A model generated the notes under the pieces. That model was not told where the DNA came from and made no database searches. It was given only the letters and a program-made list of their open reading frames with translations. Positions 1 to 9,726 of a stretch of DNA of 64,000 nucleotides are shown here, in pieces. The stretch is taken from positions 51,532-115,531 of the forward strand of contig JANDJC010000003.1 of assembly GCA_024331045.1 (NCBI GenBank), given 5' to 3'. Within the stretch, counting starts at the first letter, position 1. Each line of letters starts with the position of its first letter. The DNA is from Nitrospira sp. GTDB lineage: Bacteria > Nitrospirota > Nitrospiria > Nitrospirales > Nitrospiraceae. The translations under genes were made by a program, and so were the position numbers.

Positions 1-189
1 CCACGCATCATAAATGTCTTCTTCAAGTCGGTCGGCCCGCTCCGGAACCCATTTCAATCGTTCAGCAAAGATCCGATGCCGCAACCGGTAGGCTTGTCGC
101 AGCTCATCTTCATTGCACAAGGTTTTGACCAACAATCCCCCTTCGTAGAACGACAGCTCCCTTGCCCCTGCCAACGCCAATTCCCGCAT
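1..189 (-). CDS. Acyl-homoserine-lactone (LuxI-type) autoinducer synthase, N-terminal part
   Basis: The first 63 residues are visible and the gene runs off the left edge. LuxI-family enzymes make acyl-homoserine lactones from SAM and an acyl donor. The family N-terminal signature is present: RLRHRIFAERLKW (the conserved R, F and W at family spacing), followed by the acidic EEDIYD motif that binds SAM. The ATG start is set by AGGAGG five bases upstream. The reading frame is open to the window edge. A lux-box-like palindrome lies about 100 bp upstream, and a two-component pair lies on the opposite strand. The C-terminal acyl-chain pocket cannot be seen, so the product is unknown. The family call is strong; the substrate is not inferable. 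Confidence 0.85.
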   Translation of the reverse strand, partial: MRELALAGARELSFYEGGLLVKTLCNEDELRQAYRLRHRIFAERLKWVPERADRLEEDIYDAW

Positions 190-285
190 CGTTTCCTCCT
201 GAGTGGTGGTGCCCAACGGGCACGCCTGGTAGATGGTTGTGTCGATGGTGTGGATGGAGGAATGGTTCCACCTTGTCTCCAAGAG

Positions 286-311
286 GTCACCTGGCGGACT
301 CGCCAGGTGAC
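286..311. promoter_or_regulatory. Perfect inverted repeat resembling a lux box
   Basis: Two perfect 11-bp arms, GTCACCTGGCG and CGCCAGGTGAC, are separated by 4 nt. The inner 20 bp (289-308) has the form ACCTG-N10-CAGGT, which is the layout of the classical LuxR-type operator. It lies upstream of the autoinducer synthase, about 97 bp from its ATG, and about 180 bp from the divergent kinase start. LuxR-type proteins usually bind such sites to autoregulate luxI. No LuxR with an AHL-binding domain is in the window. A Rho-independent terminator is unlikely because no T-run follows on either strand. Confidence 0.65.
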
Positions 312-492
312 GGGGAGCAGGCGTTTGCCTACACTGCGTCAATCGGCTGACACCGAGGAGAAAAATGAGCGGAGAAAACGATCGGAACGTGAACAGAAGC
401 TGGACGACAGCTCAGTTGATTATCCTATATGAATAAACCTATTGAGAGCCTCTCTTGGAAGCTCTCGGAAATTCGGGGAAGGAGGAAAACAA

Positions 493-1311
493 GTGGAGAA
501 ACCCAAAAAGGGGCTAGGGGTCCTCAAAGGGTTTAGAACCTCACGGCCGTATGGGGAAATGTGCCCCATGGACAGGGATGCTTCCACAAACGAACGCGAC
601 ATTGTTCCCTACACGTACGTGAAATCGTACAGCAAGCATGATGTCGCAACAGCCCTCAAAGCCATGGAACAGCGAGTCAACATGCTGCTGGAAGATCGAT
701 ACAGGCTGGCCCAGGACCTTCACGATTGTATTCTCCAATCACTCTACGCCATTGGCTTGACCCTTGAGGGCGCCCGCCAATCCGAGTCTTCCCTTTCCTC
801 AGCCGTTCAGGAAACCTATGACCAGGCAGTTACACAATTAAACCATTTGATTCGTGACGTTCGGGCCATGATTGAGTCATTGGAGGCCGGCACCATTCGG
901 GAATTCGACTTTTCAGCGGAGCTGAGCGTCCTGCAAGCAACTTATGAACAGGGGGGGCGCCTGACCATCAGGTTGGATCTCGATGAAACCGCGCTCAACA
1001 ACCTGACGCGCGAAGAGCAACGGGAGATCTTGAATATTGTCCGGGAGGCCATCAGCAACTGTGCTCGCCATGCCGAAGCCACCGAGGCCGTCGTGGCCAT
1101 CCGTATGCGTGGATCGAGAGTCCGCGTCAGCATTGCCGATAACGGACGGGGCTTTACCCTCTCCAGCGGTTGCCGAAAAGGTTACGGCCTGACCAACATG
1201 GAAACAAGGGCGAGAAAGCTTGGCGGCTCTTTTCGGCTGTCGTCTATACTCGGCCGCGGCACCACCGTGATGATTGACTTGCCGTTGTCATCGGTCTTGA
1301 CACTCGCATGA
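493..1311 (+). CDS. Small cytoplasmic sensor histidine kinase (HisKA_3/HPK7 type)
   Basis: A 272-residue kinase. A HisKA_3 dimerisation domain carries the DLHD phospho-acceptor (His77), followed by a HATPase_c domain with an N-box (EAISNCARHA), DNGRGF and GYGLTNM. There is no transmembrane segment and no recognisable input domain ahead of the transmitter, so the signal is probably intracellular or comes through a partner. GTG at 493 is chosen because GGAAGGAGG precedes it at good spacing; an upstream TTG at 442 lacks a ribosome site. The stop overlaps the next gene start by 4 bp (ATGA), so it is translationally coupled to a NarL-type regulator. The transmitter closely resembles that of the 1067-residue kinase further downstream. 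Confidence 0.88.
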   Translation: MEKPKKGLGVLKGFRTSRPYGEMCPMDRDASTNERDIVPYTYVKSYSKHDVATALKAMEQRVNMLLEDRYRLAQDLHDCILQSLYAIGLTLEGARQSESSLSSAVQETYDQAVTQLNHLIRDVRAMIESLEAGTIREFDFSAELSVLQATYEQGGRLTIRLDLDETALNNLTREEQREILNIVREAISNCARHAEATEAVVAIRMRGSRVRVSIADNGRGFTLSSGCRKGYGLTNMETRARKLGGSFRLSSILGRGTTVMIDLPLSSVLTLA

Positions 1312-2006
1312 AACCGTCGCTAGTTCGCCTCGTCCTCATTGATGATCACGAGATGGTACGTCAGGGCTTGCGGTCGTTCCTCGAACGGGACCGGGACCTG
1401 GCCATCGTAGGAGAAGCCGGGACAGCAGCGGAGGCCATTCCATTAGTCGAGCGCTTGCGTCCTCATGTGGTGTTGCTCGATCTTCAACTGCCGGACGCAA
1501 CAGGCGTGGAGGTGTGTGGGAGGCTCCGCGCGTTAGCCCCTCAAACCCGTATTCTCATCTTGACCGCCTACGCCGAAGACAGCACAGTCATCACGGCCCT
1601 CCAGAGTGGCGCCCATGGCTACATCCTCAAGGACATGCGATTGGAAGAACTCCTGCGAGCTATCCGTACAGTTGCGGAGGGACGTGGCTATCTTGATCCC
1701 CGCGTGACGCAAAAAACTCTTCAGTGGGTTCGCGCCGGATCATCCTCCCGCCCCTACGGCGGAGGGCTTGCCAAGCTGTCTCGACAAGAGCGCCTGATCA
1801 TGCCCCTCCTGGCGGAAGGCAAAACCAACAAAGAAATCGCCTCCCAGCTCCGCTTAAGCGACAAGACGGTCAAGAATTATCTCGCCAACATTTTTTTCAA
1901 AATCCAGGCGAAACGCCGGGCCGAAGCCGTCGCCTGGTTCATCAAGGAAACGCAATCTTCTTCCGCAGGAGCACCCCCCTCCTCCATCAACCCTAAGGAC
2001 ACCTGA
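1308..2006 (+). CDS. NarL/FixJ-type response regulator
   Basis: A 232-residue regulator. The receiver domain (about 6-125) has acidic residues D12/D13, phospho-acceptor D58 in LLDLQLPD, a TA pair in LLTAYAED and the lysine in GYILKD. A LuxR-type HTH follows (about 155-215) with the KTNKEIASQLRLSDKTVKNY recognition region. This is the cognate regulator of the coupled HisKA_3 kinase. It is a phosphorylation-driven DNA-binding protein, not an AHL-binding LuxR, because it has no autoinducer domain. A short low-complexity tail follows the HTH. Targets are unknown; nearby repeats in the following intergenic region could be sites. Confidence 0.9.
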   Translation: MKPSLVRLVLIDDHEMVRQGLRSFLERDRDLAIVGEAGTAAEAIPLVERLRPHVVLLDLQLPDATGVEVCGRLRALAPQTRILILTAYAEDSTVITALQSGAHGYILKDMRLEELLRAIRTVAEGRGYLDPRVTQKTLQWVRAGSSSRPYGGGLAKLSRQERLIMPLLAEGKTNKEIASQLRLSDKTVKNYLANIFFKIQAKRRAEAVAWFIKETQSSSAGAPPSSINPKDT

Positions 2007-2224
2007 CAATGCACCAGTCCTCTAGGCACGAAATCGATCAGATCTGACATCGGCAAGATAGAACCTTTTCTCGAGGAATTCCGTGCCGTCCCCCTTTCAC
2101 CGCTCGGCTGTAATTCCCCCGCAGCAGATGATTCCTTGTTCCTCCCATTTTGTCCCTCTTTCAGAAAACCAGAAGAGCAGCGCCTTCGCATGGCAGTTCC
2201 CCCTCCTTGATCAACGTTTCATGT

Positions 2225-2258
2225 CGCATCTGATCCGTTGGCGCATCTGATTTGTTGG
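2225..2258. repeat. Two-copy tandem direct repeat, 17-nt unit
   Basis: CGCATCTGATCCGTTGG is followed immediately by CGCATCTGATTTGTTGG (15 of 17 identical). The repeat lies in the 356-bp gap (2007-2362) between the first response regulator and the large PAS kinase. A related GATCAGATCTGA occurs near 2037. The location and repetition suggest an operator, but this is inference. No strong -35/-10 pair was found in the gap and no small gene is supported. Confidence 0.45.
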
Positions 2259-2362
2259 ATTGTGACTGACTGGATTTTTCCCGCTTCCAGGTTTTACACT
2301 GGTTTGTTCGTTTTCATTACGGATCGCATGCGACGCAGCCTTTAATTAAAGGATTACCCCTG

Positions 2363-5300
2363 ATGATCAACGATTGCAGAGACGACCACCCTGCGCTGAT
2401 CTCTCCCAACGAACTGGCAGCTCTTCGAACCCGTCTCACCGAGCTGGAACGAGAAGTCGTCCAACTCAGGTGGGCCAACGAGGCGATCAATTTTCTTGCT
2501 TCGTGCGCGGGTGGCGCCGAGGGGCGAGAGTTCCTTGTCTTGCTGGCCCACCGCCTGTCCGACATTCTGAATGTTTCCCGTGTATTGATCACGGAGCTGG
2601 TTCCTGGGCGGATGAACCGTGTGCGAATCGTCGCCGGTGTGCCTCGCAGTCAAAATATCGAGCCTATGGAGTACGAGCTCTCGAACACACCATGTGAGTT
2701 AGTGCTCACGCAGGGCTCGGCTTTTTTCCCAGAAGGAACTTGGCGGCTGTTTGCTCAAGACACATACCTGGCTCAGCACCGTATCGAGGGCTACATGGGA
2801 GAATCCCTGTTCGGTCGAGACGGCCGAAAGATGGGGCACCTTTGCATCATGGACGAGCGCCCCTTTCTGTTCGACCCGGTCCAAGGCCCTGCCATTGTGA
2901 AAGTCTTCGCCATGCTGGTGGGAGCGGAGCTGGAACGACTCCATGCGGACGAGGCTCTTCGGCAGCGTGAAACTCGGTTCCGCACCCTGTACGACGATAA
3001 CCCCTCCATGTACTTTACACTTTCACCGGACGGTCTTATCGTCTCGGTCAATCGCTTTGGGGCGGCACAGCTCGGCTACACGGTGAACGAACTGGTCGGC
3101 CAATCGGTGCTGACGATCCTCGACGCAGCCGATCGAGAAACCGTTCTGACCCAGCTTCAACGATGCGCGGATCGTCCCTTTCAAGCCTTCGCGTGGGAAA
3201 TCCAAAAACTCCGCAAGGACGGATCCCGCCTTTGGGTACACGAGCGGGCCAGAGCGATCGTCGACTCGAACGGAGAGCTCATCATCCTCGTCGTCTGTGA
3301 AGACGTGACCGAGCAGCGACGAACCGGCCGGCTCCTTTCGACCTTGATTCGTGAATCTCCGCTTCCCATCATCAGCTTGGATCGGACGGCGAAGGTCACA
3401 AGCTGGAATCCGGCGGCTACCAGACTGTTCGGTTGGACGCAAGAGGAAGTCATCGGGAACGAATTGCCATATATCCCGCCGGGAGAAGAGGAAGCCGCCG
3501 ATCGTCTATGGGAAGCGGGCGTTCGCGGAGAACTTACCGCTCCCGTTGAGTTACGCCGCCAACGCAAAGACGGGACCTTGCTCGACCTCTTGCTTTGGCC
3601 TGTGTATGTGCGGGAGCAGGACGAAGGAGAATTTGAGACGGCCATCGGCATTCTTGTCGACCAGTCCAACTTGATTCGGGCCGAGGCGGCCCGCAGAGAA
3701 AGCGAACGCCGCCTGCGCCTGATCATTGACAGCGAGCCGGAATGTGTCAAAACCGTCGACGTCGCCGGACTGATCACCAGCATAAATCCCGCAGGGCTCG
3801 CCATCCTGGGGGCTGCGTCGGAACAGGATGTCCTCAGCAAACCGGTCTTTTCCTTTATTCATCCCGACGACCGTCCGGCTTATGAACGGTTTCACCGGAT
3901 GGTTTGCGCTGGAGAGCGCGGCATCTTGACATTTCGTATCATAGACCTGCGAGGCCAGGAACGATACCTGGAATCCCATTCCGTCCCCCTTCGCAACGAC
4001 GCAGGTGTCACCATGGGCGTGCTCAGCATCGCCCGTGACATCACTGTTCGCAAGCAAGCTGAGGAGGCCTTGCGCGCCAGCGAGTCCCTCCTCCATCGAT
4101 TTGTCGCTGACGCCCCCGTCGGGCTGGTGATTGCCGATCGAGACGGACGACTTCTGCATGTCAACCGCGCCTTCTGCGAACTCACAGGCTATAGCGAAGA
4201 AGAAATGCTCGGTCGAACGTCGTCCCTTTACACGCATCCGGACGATCTTGGTGAGAGTCTGAGCCTTGCCGCCCGGCTCGCCGCCGGCAATCAGTCGAAC
4301 TGCTCGTTGGAACAGCGGTTTGTTCGCAAGAACGGCGACATGATTTGGGTATCTGTCAAGGCCACGCCCCTTCAGTTGCCCACCCACGACCGGCCGCTGC
4401 TGCTCGCCGCCGTGCAGGACATTACCGAGCAACGGAAATCCGAACGGCTGCTGGAGGAGGAGAAACGAATTCTGGAATCCATCGCCGGCGATGCTCCCCT
4501 CTTATCAGTCCTAGAGACTATCTGTGCCATGGTCGAAGCCGCAGCCCCTCATCTGCTGTGTTCGATCGTCTTCCTGGACAGGAGACACAACTGTCTCCGG
4601 CCCGGCCCTGCCCCCAGTTTGCCCCCCGCCTACGTGGCGCTTGCCGACGGCGTTCCCATTGGACCATCGGTCGGATCCTGTGGGACAGCGGCCTACACAG
4701 GGCAGCCGGTGATCGTGTCCGATATTGCCACCGATCCCCTCTGGACCCCCTGGCGCCATATTCCGCTTGCCTATGGACTCCGATCCTGCTGGTCCATGCC
4801 GATCAAATCGCCATCGGGACAGGTACTTGGCTCCTTCGCTATTTACAGCCGAGCTCCCCGCCATCCCACTCCCGGCGACTTAGCCCTCATGGAACGAACC
4901 GCCCATCTCGCCGGTATTGCCATGACACGGGCACGGGCGCGAGAGGAACGGGAACAATTGAGCCAGGATCTCCACGACAACATTCTCCAATCCCTGTACG
5001 CCATTGGCATGCAACTGGAAGCCAGCCGGCTGTCATCATCCCGTTCCGCCAAGCAAGCGCGGACGCACATGGCGCAAGCAATCGATCAACTGAATCGACT
5101 GGTCGGCGACATGAGACAGTACATCGCGTTCTTGAAACATGCGTCTCGACCGACGGTGAATTTCGGGCAGGCCTTACGACAACTGGTCGCCTCCATTCCC
5201 TCCCCTGAAGAACGTCCGCCCCAGATTGACATCCACGAGCACGTTCTTCCCCTTCTTACCGAAGAACAGGGCGAACATCTCCTCAATATTGCGCGAGAAG

Positions 5301-5566
5301 CGCTGAGCAACAGTCTCCGGCATAGCCGCGCCCGAAATCGGATCATTCGGCTGTCCCACACGGGGACGGCTATTCGCTTGGAAATCCGAGACGACGGGAT
5401 TGGCTTCGATCCAAAGAAACGGCGCAAGCGAGGCCACGGCCTTAGCCACATGGCAACCAGAGCCAGACGTCTCGGCGCACGATTCATACTTGAAAGCCAG
5501 CCCAACGGAGGCACCAGCATTCTCGTCGATGTGCCGGTCACTAGGCAGATCAAGGAACACGCATGA
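2363..5566 (+). CDS. Multi-domain GAF/PAS sensor histidine kinase (HisKA_3)
   Basis: A 1067-residue soluble kinase. In order: a short coiled coil, a GAF domain (about 35-195), four PAS domains (about 200-325, 326-445, 446-570, 571-700), several with DITEQRK-type PAC ends, a second GAF (about 700-865), HisKA_3 with DLHD (His871), and HATPase_c with EALSNSLRH, DDGIGF and GHGLSHM. No membrane segment is evident. Ligands cannot be read from the sequence; PAS and GAF domains often bind flavin, heme or small molecules. It overlaps the next response regulator by 4 bp. Its transmitter is paralogous to the small kinase at 493-1311, sharing the ILQSLYAIG segment, which raises possible cross-talk. Confidence 0.9.
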   Translation: MINDCRDDHPALISPNELAALRTRLTELEREVVQLRWANEAINFLASCAGGAEGREFLVLLAHRLSDILNVSRVLITELVPGRMNRVRIVAGVPRSQNIEPMEYELSNTPCELVLTQGSAFFPEGTWRLFAQDTYLAQHRIEGYMGESLFGRDGRKMGHLCIMDERPFLFDPVQGPAIVKVFAMLVGAELERLHADEALRQRETRFRTLYDDNPSMYFTLSPDGLIVSVNRFGAAQLGYTVNELVGQSVLTILDAADRETVLTQLQRCADRPFQAFAWEIQKLRKDGSRLWVHERARAIVDSNGELIILVVCEDVTEQRRTGRLLSTLIRESPLPIISLDRTAKVTSWNPAATRLFGWTQEEVIGNELPYIPPGEEEAADRLWEAGVRGELTAPVELRRQRKDGTLLDLLLWPVYVREQDEGEFETAIGILVDQSNLIRAEAARRESERRLRLIIDSEPECVKTVDVAGLITSINPAGLAILGAASEQDVLSKPVFSFIHPDDRPAYERFHRMVCAGERGILTFRIIDLRGQERYLESHSVPLRNDAGVTMGVLSIARDITVRKQAEEALRASESLLHRFVADAPVGLVIADRDGRLLHVNRAFCELTGYSEEEMLGRTSSLYTHPDDLGESLSLAARLAAGNQSNCSLEQRFVRKNGDMIWVSVKATPLQLPTHDRPLLLAAVQDITEQRKSERLLEEEKRILESIAGDAPLLSVLETICAMVEAAAPHLLCSIVFLDRRHNCLRPGPAPSLPPAYVALADGVPIGPSVGSCGTAAYTGQPVIVSDIATDPLWTPWRHIPLAYGLRSCWSMPIKSPSGQVLGSFAIYSRAPRHPTPGDLALMERTAHLAGIAMTRARAREEREQLSQDLHDNILQSLYAIGMQLEASRLSSSRSAKQARTHMAQAIDQLNRLVGDMRQYIAFLKHASRPTVNFGQALRQLVASIPSPEERPPQIDIHEHVLPLLTEEQGEHLLNIAREALSNSLRHSRARNRIIRLSHTGTAIRLEIRDDGIGFDPKKRRKRGHGLSHMATRARRLGARFILESQPNGGTSILVDVPVTRQIKEHA

Positions 5567-6330
5567 CCGCCCTCAAGAACGCCGCCACCACCAAACTGAA
5601 AACGACTCGTGTGGTTATCGTGGATGATCATGAGGTTGTGCGCATCGGTCTTCGGGCGGTGCTCAACCTGACTCCCGGCATCAAGGTCGTCGGCCAAACT
5701 CCTTTCATGAAGGAAGCGACGAGCCTGTGCCTGCGCCTCCGGCCTGATGTTGCTCTTCTCGACATTCGCCTTCCGGATGGTAGCGGCATCGAAGCGGCGC
5801 GCGCTATTCTTTCCGATTCGCCGGGCACCAAGGTTTTGTTTCTGACGAGTTTCGCGGACAGCCATACGGTCACAGAGGCGATCCTCTCTGGCGCCCACGG
5901 CTACGTGCTCAAAGATATTTCTTCCAAGGGACTCGTTCGCGCCATTCGGACCATCGCCGCTGGCCACACCTTGATCGACCCACGCTTGGTCGATCACTCG
6001 CAACCATGGCTCATGACTCACCGCTCCTCGACGAAACGGATCAAACGCCCCTTGCTGTCTCCCCAGGAGCAACGGCTGTTGCCATTGGTTGCGGATGGTC
6101 TGACCAACAGGGAAATCGCCATCGCCCTCCGCTTGAGCGAAAAAACGGTGAAGAATTACCTCGCCAAGCTGTGCACGAAGCTCAAGATCGGGCGGCGGTC
6201 GCAGCTTGCCGCCTTTTACGCGGCCAGTTTCAAAGGGTCGGGAGGGCCCTTTGCCTCTTCCTCCCCTCAAGATTCGGCCCTCTCTGCCGATAGAATCAAT
6301 GGCATTGATAAGCCAGAAAACAAGGCGTAA
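5563..6330 (+). CDS. NarL/FixJ-type response regulator
   Basis: A 255-residue regulator. Its receiver domain has DDHE acidic residues, phospho-acceptor D67 (LLDIRLPD) and GYVLKD. Its LuxR-type HTH contains LTNREIAIALRLSEKTVKNY. It begins inside the stop codon of the large GAF/PAS kinase, so the two are coupled and almost certainly a cognate pair. It is a clear paralogue of the regulator at 1308-2006. The N-terminal extension (about 15 residues before the first beta strand) and C-terminal tail are low in conservation. Target genes are unknown. Confidence 0.9.
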   Translation: MTALKNAATTKLKTTRVVIVDDHEVVRIGLRAVLNLTPGIKVVGQTPFMKEATSLCLRLRPDVALLDIRLPDGSGIEAARAILSDSPGTKVLFLTSFADSHTVTEAILSGAHGYVLKDISSKGLVRAIRTIAAGHTLIDPRLVDHSQPWLMTHRSSTKRIKRPLLSPQEQRLLPLVADGLTNREIAIALRLSEKTVKNYLAKLCTKLKIGRRSQLAAFYAASFKGSGGPFASSSPQDSALSADRINGIDKPENKA

Positions 6331-6425
6331 GGGACCCCTTCCACAGCCAGACGAGGCGAGTATGCCCCTCTGCGACTCAAGGGAGTCGCCCTTCTGCCTT
6401 TCACACATAGTGCACAGCCATTCTC

Positions 6426-8879
6426 ATGGTTGTCTCGCAGTCCGAGATACAGCACGTCGCCTTCAACACCGCGTTTGAAGAGGCCGCCATCGGAATGGCC
6501 TTGGTCGCCCCCGATGGTCGGTGGCTCTTCGTCAACCGCGCCCTCTGCGACATCTTGGGCTACTCGGCGGAGGAACTCACTCGTACCACCTTTCAGGCGT
6601 TGACCCACCCGGCTGACCTCGCCCCAGACCTCGCCCTCGTTGAGCAAACCCTCAAGGGAGACATCGCAAGCTATCAAATGGAAAAACGCTACATTCACAA
6701 GGCCGGTCATCTAGTATGGGCACACCTCAGCGTCACCTTGATCCGCCATCCTGATGGAACGCCGCGTTTTTTCTTTTCGCAGGTCAAAGATATTACCGAC
6801 CATAAACGAGAGGAGATCGTCCGGATTCGTCTCCAACAAGCCATCGATCGGGCACAGGAAGGGCTCGCACTTTTAAGTTGCGATGGTCTCCTCACATACC
6901 TAAACCCTTCTTATGCGGCCATCTTTGATTACACGGTGTCAGAGCTGCTGGGCACCAACTGGGCCCGGCTGTTTCCTCCACAAGATACCTCCCTGCTGCA
7001 CAATGTCTGGCTACCGACGGTCGTGAAAGAAGGCCATTGGCAGGGGGAATGTTTGGGGCTCAAACGAGGCGGCGAAACCTTTTCTCTTGATCTCTCCCTA
7101 AGCCTTCTCCCCGCGACGGGGGAGGAAGAAGGCGCGATCCTCTGCGTCTGCCGGGATGTGACGACCCGCAAGCAGATGGAAGAGGATCTCATCCTTGCCA
7201 AACAGCAAGCGGAAGCGGGTGCCCGCGCCAAGGCCGAATTCTTGGCCACCATGAGCCATGAAATCCGCACGCCCATGAACGGCGTCATCGGCATGACCGA
7301 TTTGCTCCTGGACACCAACTTGACCGCCGAGCAACGAGACTATGTGCGGACGCTGCGCACGTCGGCGGATACGCTGCTATCGATCATCAACGACATTTTG
7401 GATTTCTCCAAGATCGAAGCGGGCAAACTGACGATTGAACAGATCCCGTTCGATCTTCGAGTCACCATCGAGGATACATTGGAAATGTTGGCACCTCTGG
7501 CCCACAAAAAAGGGCTGGAGCTGGCCGCCTTGATCGACTCGGGTGTTCCAACGTGGGTAAAAGGCGATCCCGGCCGGTTGCGCCAAATCCTCACGAATCT
7601 CGTCGGCAATGCAATCAAGTTTACCGACAAGGGTGAAGTCTTGGTGCAGGTGTTTCCGTTACAGCAACACGACGACACCGTGCACCTGCAGCTGGAAGTC
7701 ATCGACACCGGCATTGGGCTGACCGAAGAAACAAAGGCCAAGCTCTTTCAGGCCTTCTCCCAAGCTGACAGTTCCACCTCGCGCAAATACGGTGGGACAG
7801 GCTTGGGCTTGGTCATATCCAAGCGGCTGGTCGAACTCATGGGCGGCGAAATCGGGCTTCATTCCTTTCCCGGTTCCGGAACGCAGGTCTGGTTTACGCT
7901 CAGGCTGGGACTTGCACCCACCGACTCCCATCCTCCCAAACCGGCGGTGGAGAGTCTCCGCGGCTTGCGTCTTTGCATCGTGGATGACAACGCCACCAAC
8001 CGCACCGTCCTCCAGTACCATGCCACCGCCTGGGGGATGGATTATGAGACGGCGGAGAACGGCCCGGCAGCGCTTGCGCTCATACGCACCGCTGCGACAG
8101 AAGGGCGCCCCTTTGATTTAGCCATCATCGATCACCACATGCCCGGTACTAACGGCATGGATGTCGGCCGGGCGATTCGTGCTGATCCTGCGCTCGATCG
8201 TACGAAACTTGTTTTGCTGACCTCGTTGGGACGACGGGGTGATGCACGATTGGCCCAAGAAGCAGGTTTTGCCGGCTACCTGACCAAACCAATCCGCAAA
8301 GGCCACCTCTACGAGTGTCTCCGGCTAGTGATGAGCCAATCCCACTCCGACACTCAGCCGGCCAAGGATGCCGCACCAACGCCATCATCATTGGTTACTC
8401 GACACTCGATTGCCGAAACCAGTGCGGACGTGAGGCTCCTCGTCGTCGATGATAACCCCATCAATCAAAAGGTCGCCGTGCGGATGTTGGAGAAATTGGG
8501 CTATCGGGCGGACGTGGCCGGCAATGGCCATGAAGCGCTGGCGGCGCTAGCCCACCGTTCTTACGATCTGATTTTCATGGATTGCCAAATGCCGGAGATG
8601 GACGGCTTCGAAGCCACGAGGCGGATCAGAAAACTCGAAACGGTTCCGCCGTTAGTCGTCAGCGATCACACATCTCTCCATCTCTCCCCTTCGCAGCTCC
8701 CAGACAACACGCCCCACACGACGGATCGCCGCGGTGTACCCATCATCGCCATGACCGCCAACGCGACGGAGGAAGACCGCCAACAGTGTCTGAACTGCGG
8801 CATGAACGACTTCATCAGCAAACCGATCATCCGTGAGCAGCTCGAACAAGTGCTCTCACGCTGGCTGCCTGCCAAATGA
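6426..8879 (+). CDS. Hybrid sensor histidine kinase, PAS-PAS-HisKA-HATPase-REC-REC
   Basis: An 817-residue hybrid kinase. Two PAS domains (about 5-125 and 130-255) are followed by a HisKA domain with [13 protein letters not shown] (His278) and HATPase_c with [16 protein letters not shown] and GGTGLGL. Two receivers follow: one with VDDN and IIDHHMPG, the second with [15 protein letters not shown] and SKPI. No membrane segment and no HPt domain are present, so phosphorelay needs a separate HPt protein or direct transfer. It lies 95 bp after the second response regulator in the same direction. The linker before the second receiver is poorly conserved. The start ATG has only a weak ribosome site. 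Confidence 0.9.
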   Translation: MVVSQSEIQHVAFNTAFEEAAIGMALVAPDGRWLFVNRALCDILGYSAEELTRTTFQALTHPADLAPDLALVEQTLKGDIASYQMEKRYIHKAGHLVWAHLSVTLIRHPDGTPRFFFSQVKDITDHKREEIVRIRLQQAIDRAQEGLALLSCDGLLTYLNPSYAAIFDYTVSELLGTNWARLFPPQDTSLLHNVWLPTVVKEGHWQGECLGLKRGGETFSLDLSLSLLPATGEEEGAILCVCRDVTTRKQMEEDLILAKQQAEAGARAKAEFLATMSHEIRTPMNGVIGMTDLLLDTNLTAEQRDYVRTLRTSADTLLSIINDILDFSKIEAGKLTIEQIPFDLRVTIEDTLEMLAPLAHKKGLELAALIDSGVPTWVKGDPGRLRQILTNLVGNAIKFTDKGEVLVQVFPLQQHDDTVHLQLEVIDTGIGLTEETKAKLFQAFSQADSSTSRKYGGTGLGLVISKRLVELMGGEIGLHSFPGSGTQVWFTLRLGLAPTDSHPPKPAVESLRGLRLCIVDDNATNRTVLQYHATAWGMDYETAENGPAALALIRTAATEGRPFDLAIIDHHMPGTNGMDVGRAIRADPALDRTKLVLLTSLGRRGDARLAQEAGFAGYLTKPIRKGHLYECLRLVMSQSHSDTQPAKDAAPTPSSLVTRHSIAETSADVRLLVVDDNPINQKVAVRMLEKLGYRADVAGNGHEALAALAHRSYDLIFMDCQMPEMDGFEATRRIRKLETVPPLVVSDHTSLHLSPSQLPDNTPHTTDRRGVPIIAMTANATEEDRQQCLNCGMNDFISKPIIREQLEQVLSRWLPAK

Positions 8880-8994
8880 CAGTTTGCTCATTTCTCCGCC
8901 CTTCCAGGGGATGGACTCCACCCCAACCCGACTTGGAGTGGGCTCGGAGGAGGGCCTTTTCCAAACTGTCACAACCCAGTGCACGCAATCCGGA

Positions 8995-9024
8995 TTGACA
9001 CCTTTCAATCGCCCTGACTACGAT
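8995..9024 (+). promoter_or_regulatory. Candidate sigma-70 promoter of the UPF0114 gene
   Basis: TTGACA (8995-9000) is followed after 18 bp by TACGAT (9019-9024). The predicted transcription start is about 30 bp upstream of the ATG at 9062. It was identified by motif only. Confidence 0.45.
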
Positions 9025-9061
9025 ACGCCCGCTTCGTCGTAGGTGTGCGAACAGGGTGTTC

Positions 9062-9643
9062 ATGGCCGACGATTCCTTCACTCCAATCCAAGAGCGAACC
9101 CAAGAGAGAACGGCTCCGCCTCCTCCCGTGCCGCTCTCGCGCGCCGAGCACTGGTTCGAAGTCGTCGTCTTCGCCAGCCGCTGGATTCAAGCTCCGTTGT
9201 ACGCCGGCCTCATCGTCGCGGAATTGCTCTACGCCTACAAATTCCTGGTCGAGCTGTGGGAGATGGCGACTCACATCCACAAGATGGACGAAACCGTGTT
9301 CATGCTGGGAGTCTTGGGATTGATCGACGTCACCATGGTGGCGAACCTCTTGACCATGGTCGTCATCGGGGGCTATGCCACCTTCGTGAGCAAACTCGAT
9401 CTCGAAACCCATCCCGATCGACCCGATTGGTTGAGCCACGTCGATCCCGGCACCATCAAGGTCAAGTTGGCCGCCTCGCTGATCGGGATCTCGAGCATCC
9501 ATCTCTTGAAAGCTTTCGTGGACGTGGCGAACGAGAACCCCGAACATATCAAATGGAAAATTTTCATCCATCTCACTTTCCTCGGCTCCGCCATTCTGCT
9601 CGCCTGGACCGACAAGATCATGCTGAAAGACAAAGGTCACTGA
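9062..9643 (+). CDS. UPF0114 (YqhA-type) inner-membrane protein
   Basis: A 193-residue membrane protein of the UPF0114/TIGR00645 family. Hydrophobic segments lie at about 28-48, 75-105 and 140-160 plus a C-terminal one. Family-typical stretches include FASRWIQAPLYAGL, LGLIDVTMVANLL and ISSIHLLKAFVD. The molecular function of the family is not established. ATG at 9062 is chosen; an in-frame GTG six bases upstream is possible and neither has a strong ribosome site. It appears monocistronic: it converges with the HerA-like gene downstream and has its own candidate promoter. Confidence 0.85.
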   Translation: MADDSFTPIQERTQERTAPPPPVPLSRAEHWFEVVVFASRWIQAPLYAGLIVAELLYAYKFLVELWEMATHIHKMDETVFMLGVLGLIDVTMVANLLTMVVIGGYATFVSKLDLETHPDRPDWLSHVDPGTIKVKLAASLIGISSIHLLKAFVDVANENPEHIKWKIFIHLTFLGSAILLAWTDKIMLKDKGH

Positions 9644-9726
9644 TCAGGGATCAGTCCTCCTCTCCTCACATAATCGCACGAGAACAGCGCTGTGATGTTG
9701 TTCACCCGGGGTCGCGTAGGGCTGAA

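Noticed and set aside
1308..2006. Possibility that this LuxR-HTH protein is the AHL receptor for the nearby synthase
   Set aside because: Its N-terminus is a receiver domain, not an autoinducer-binding domain.
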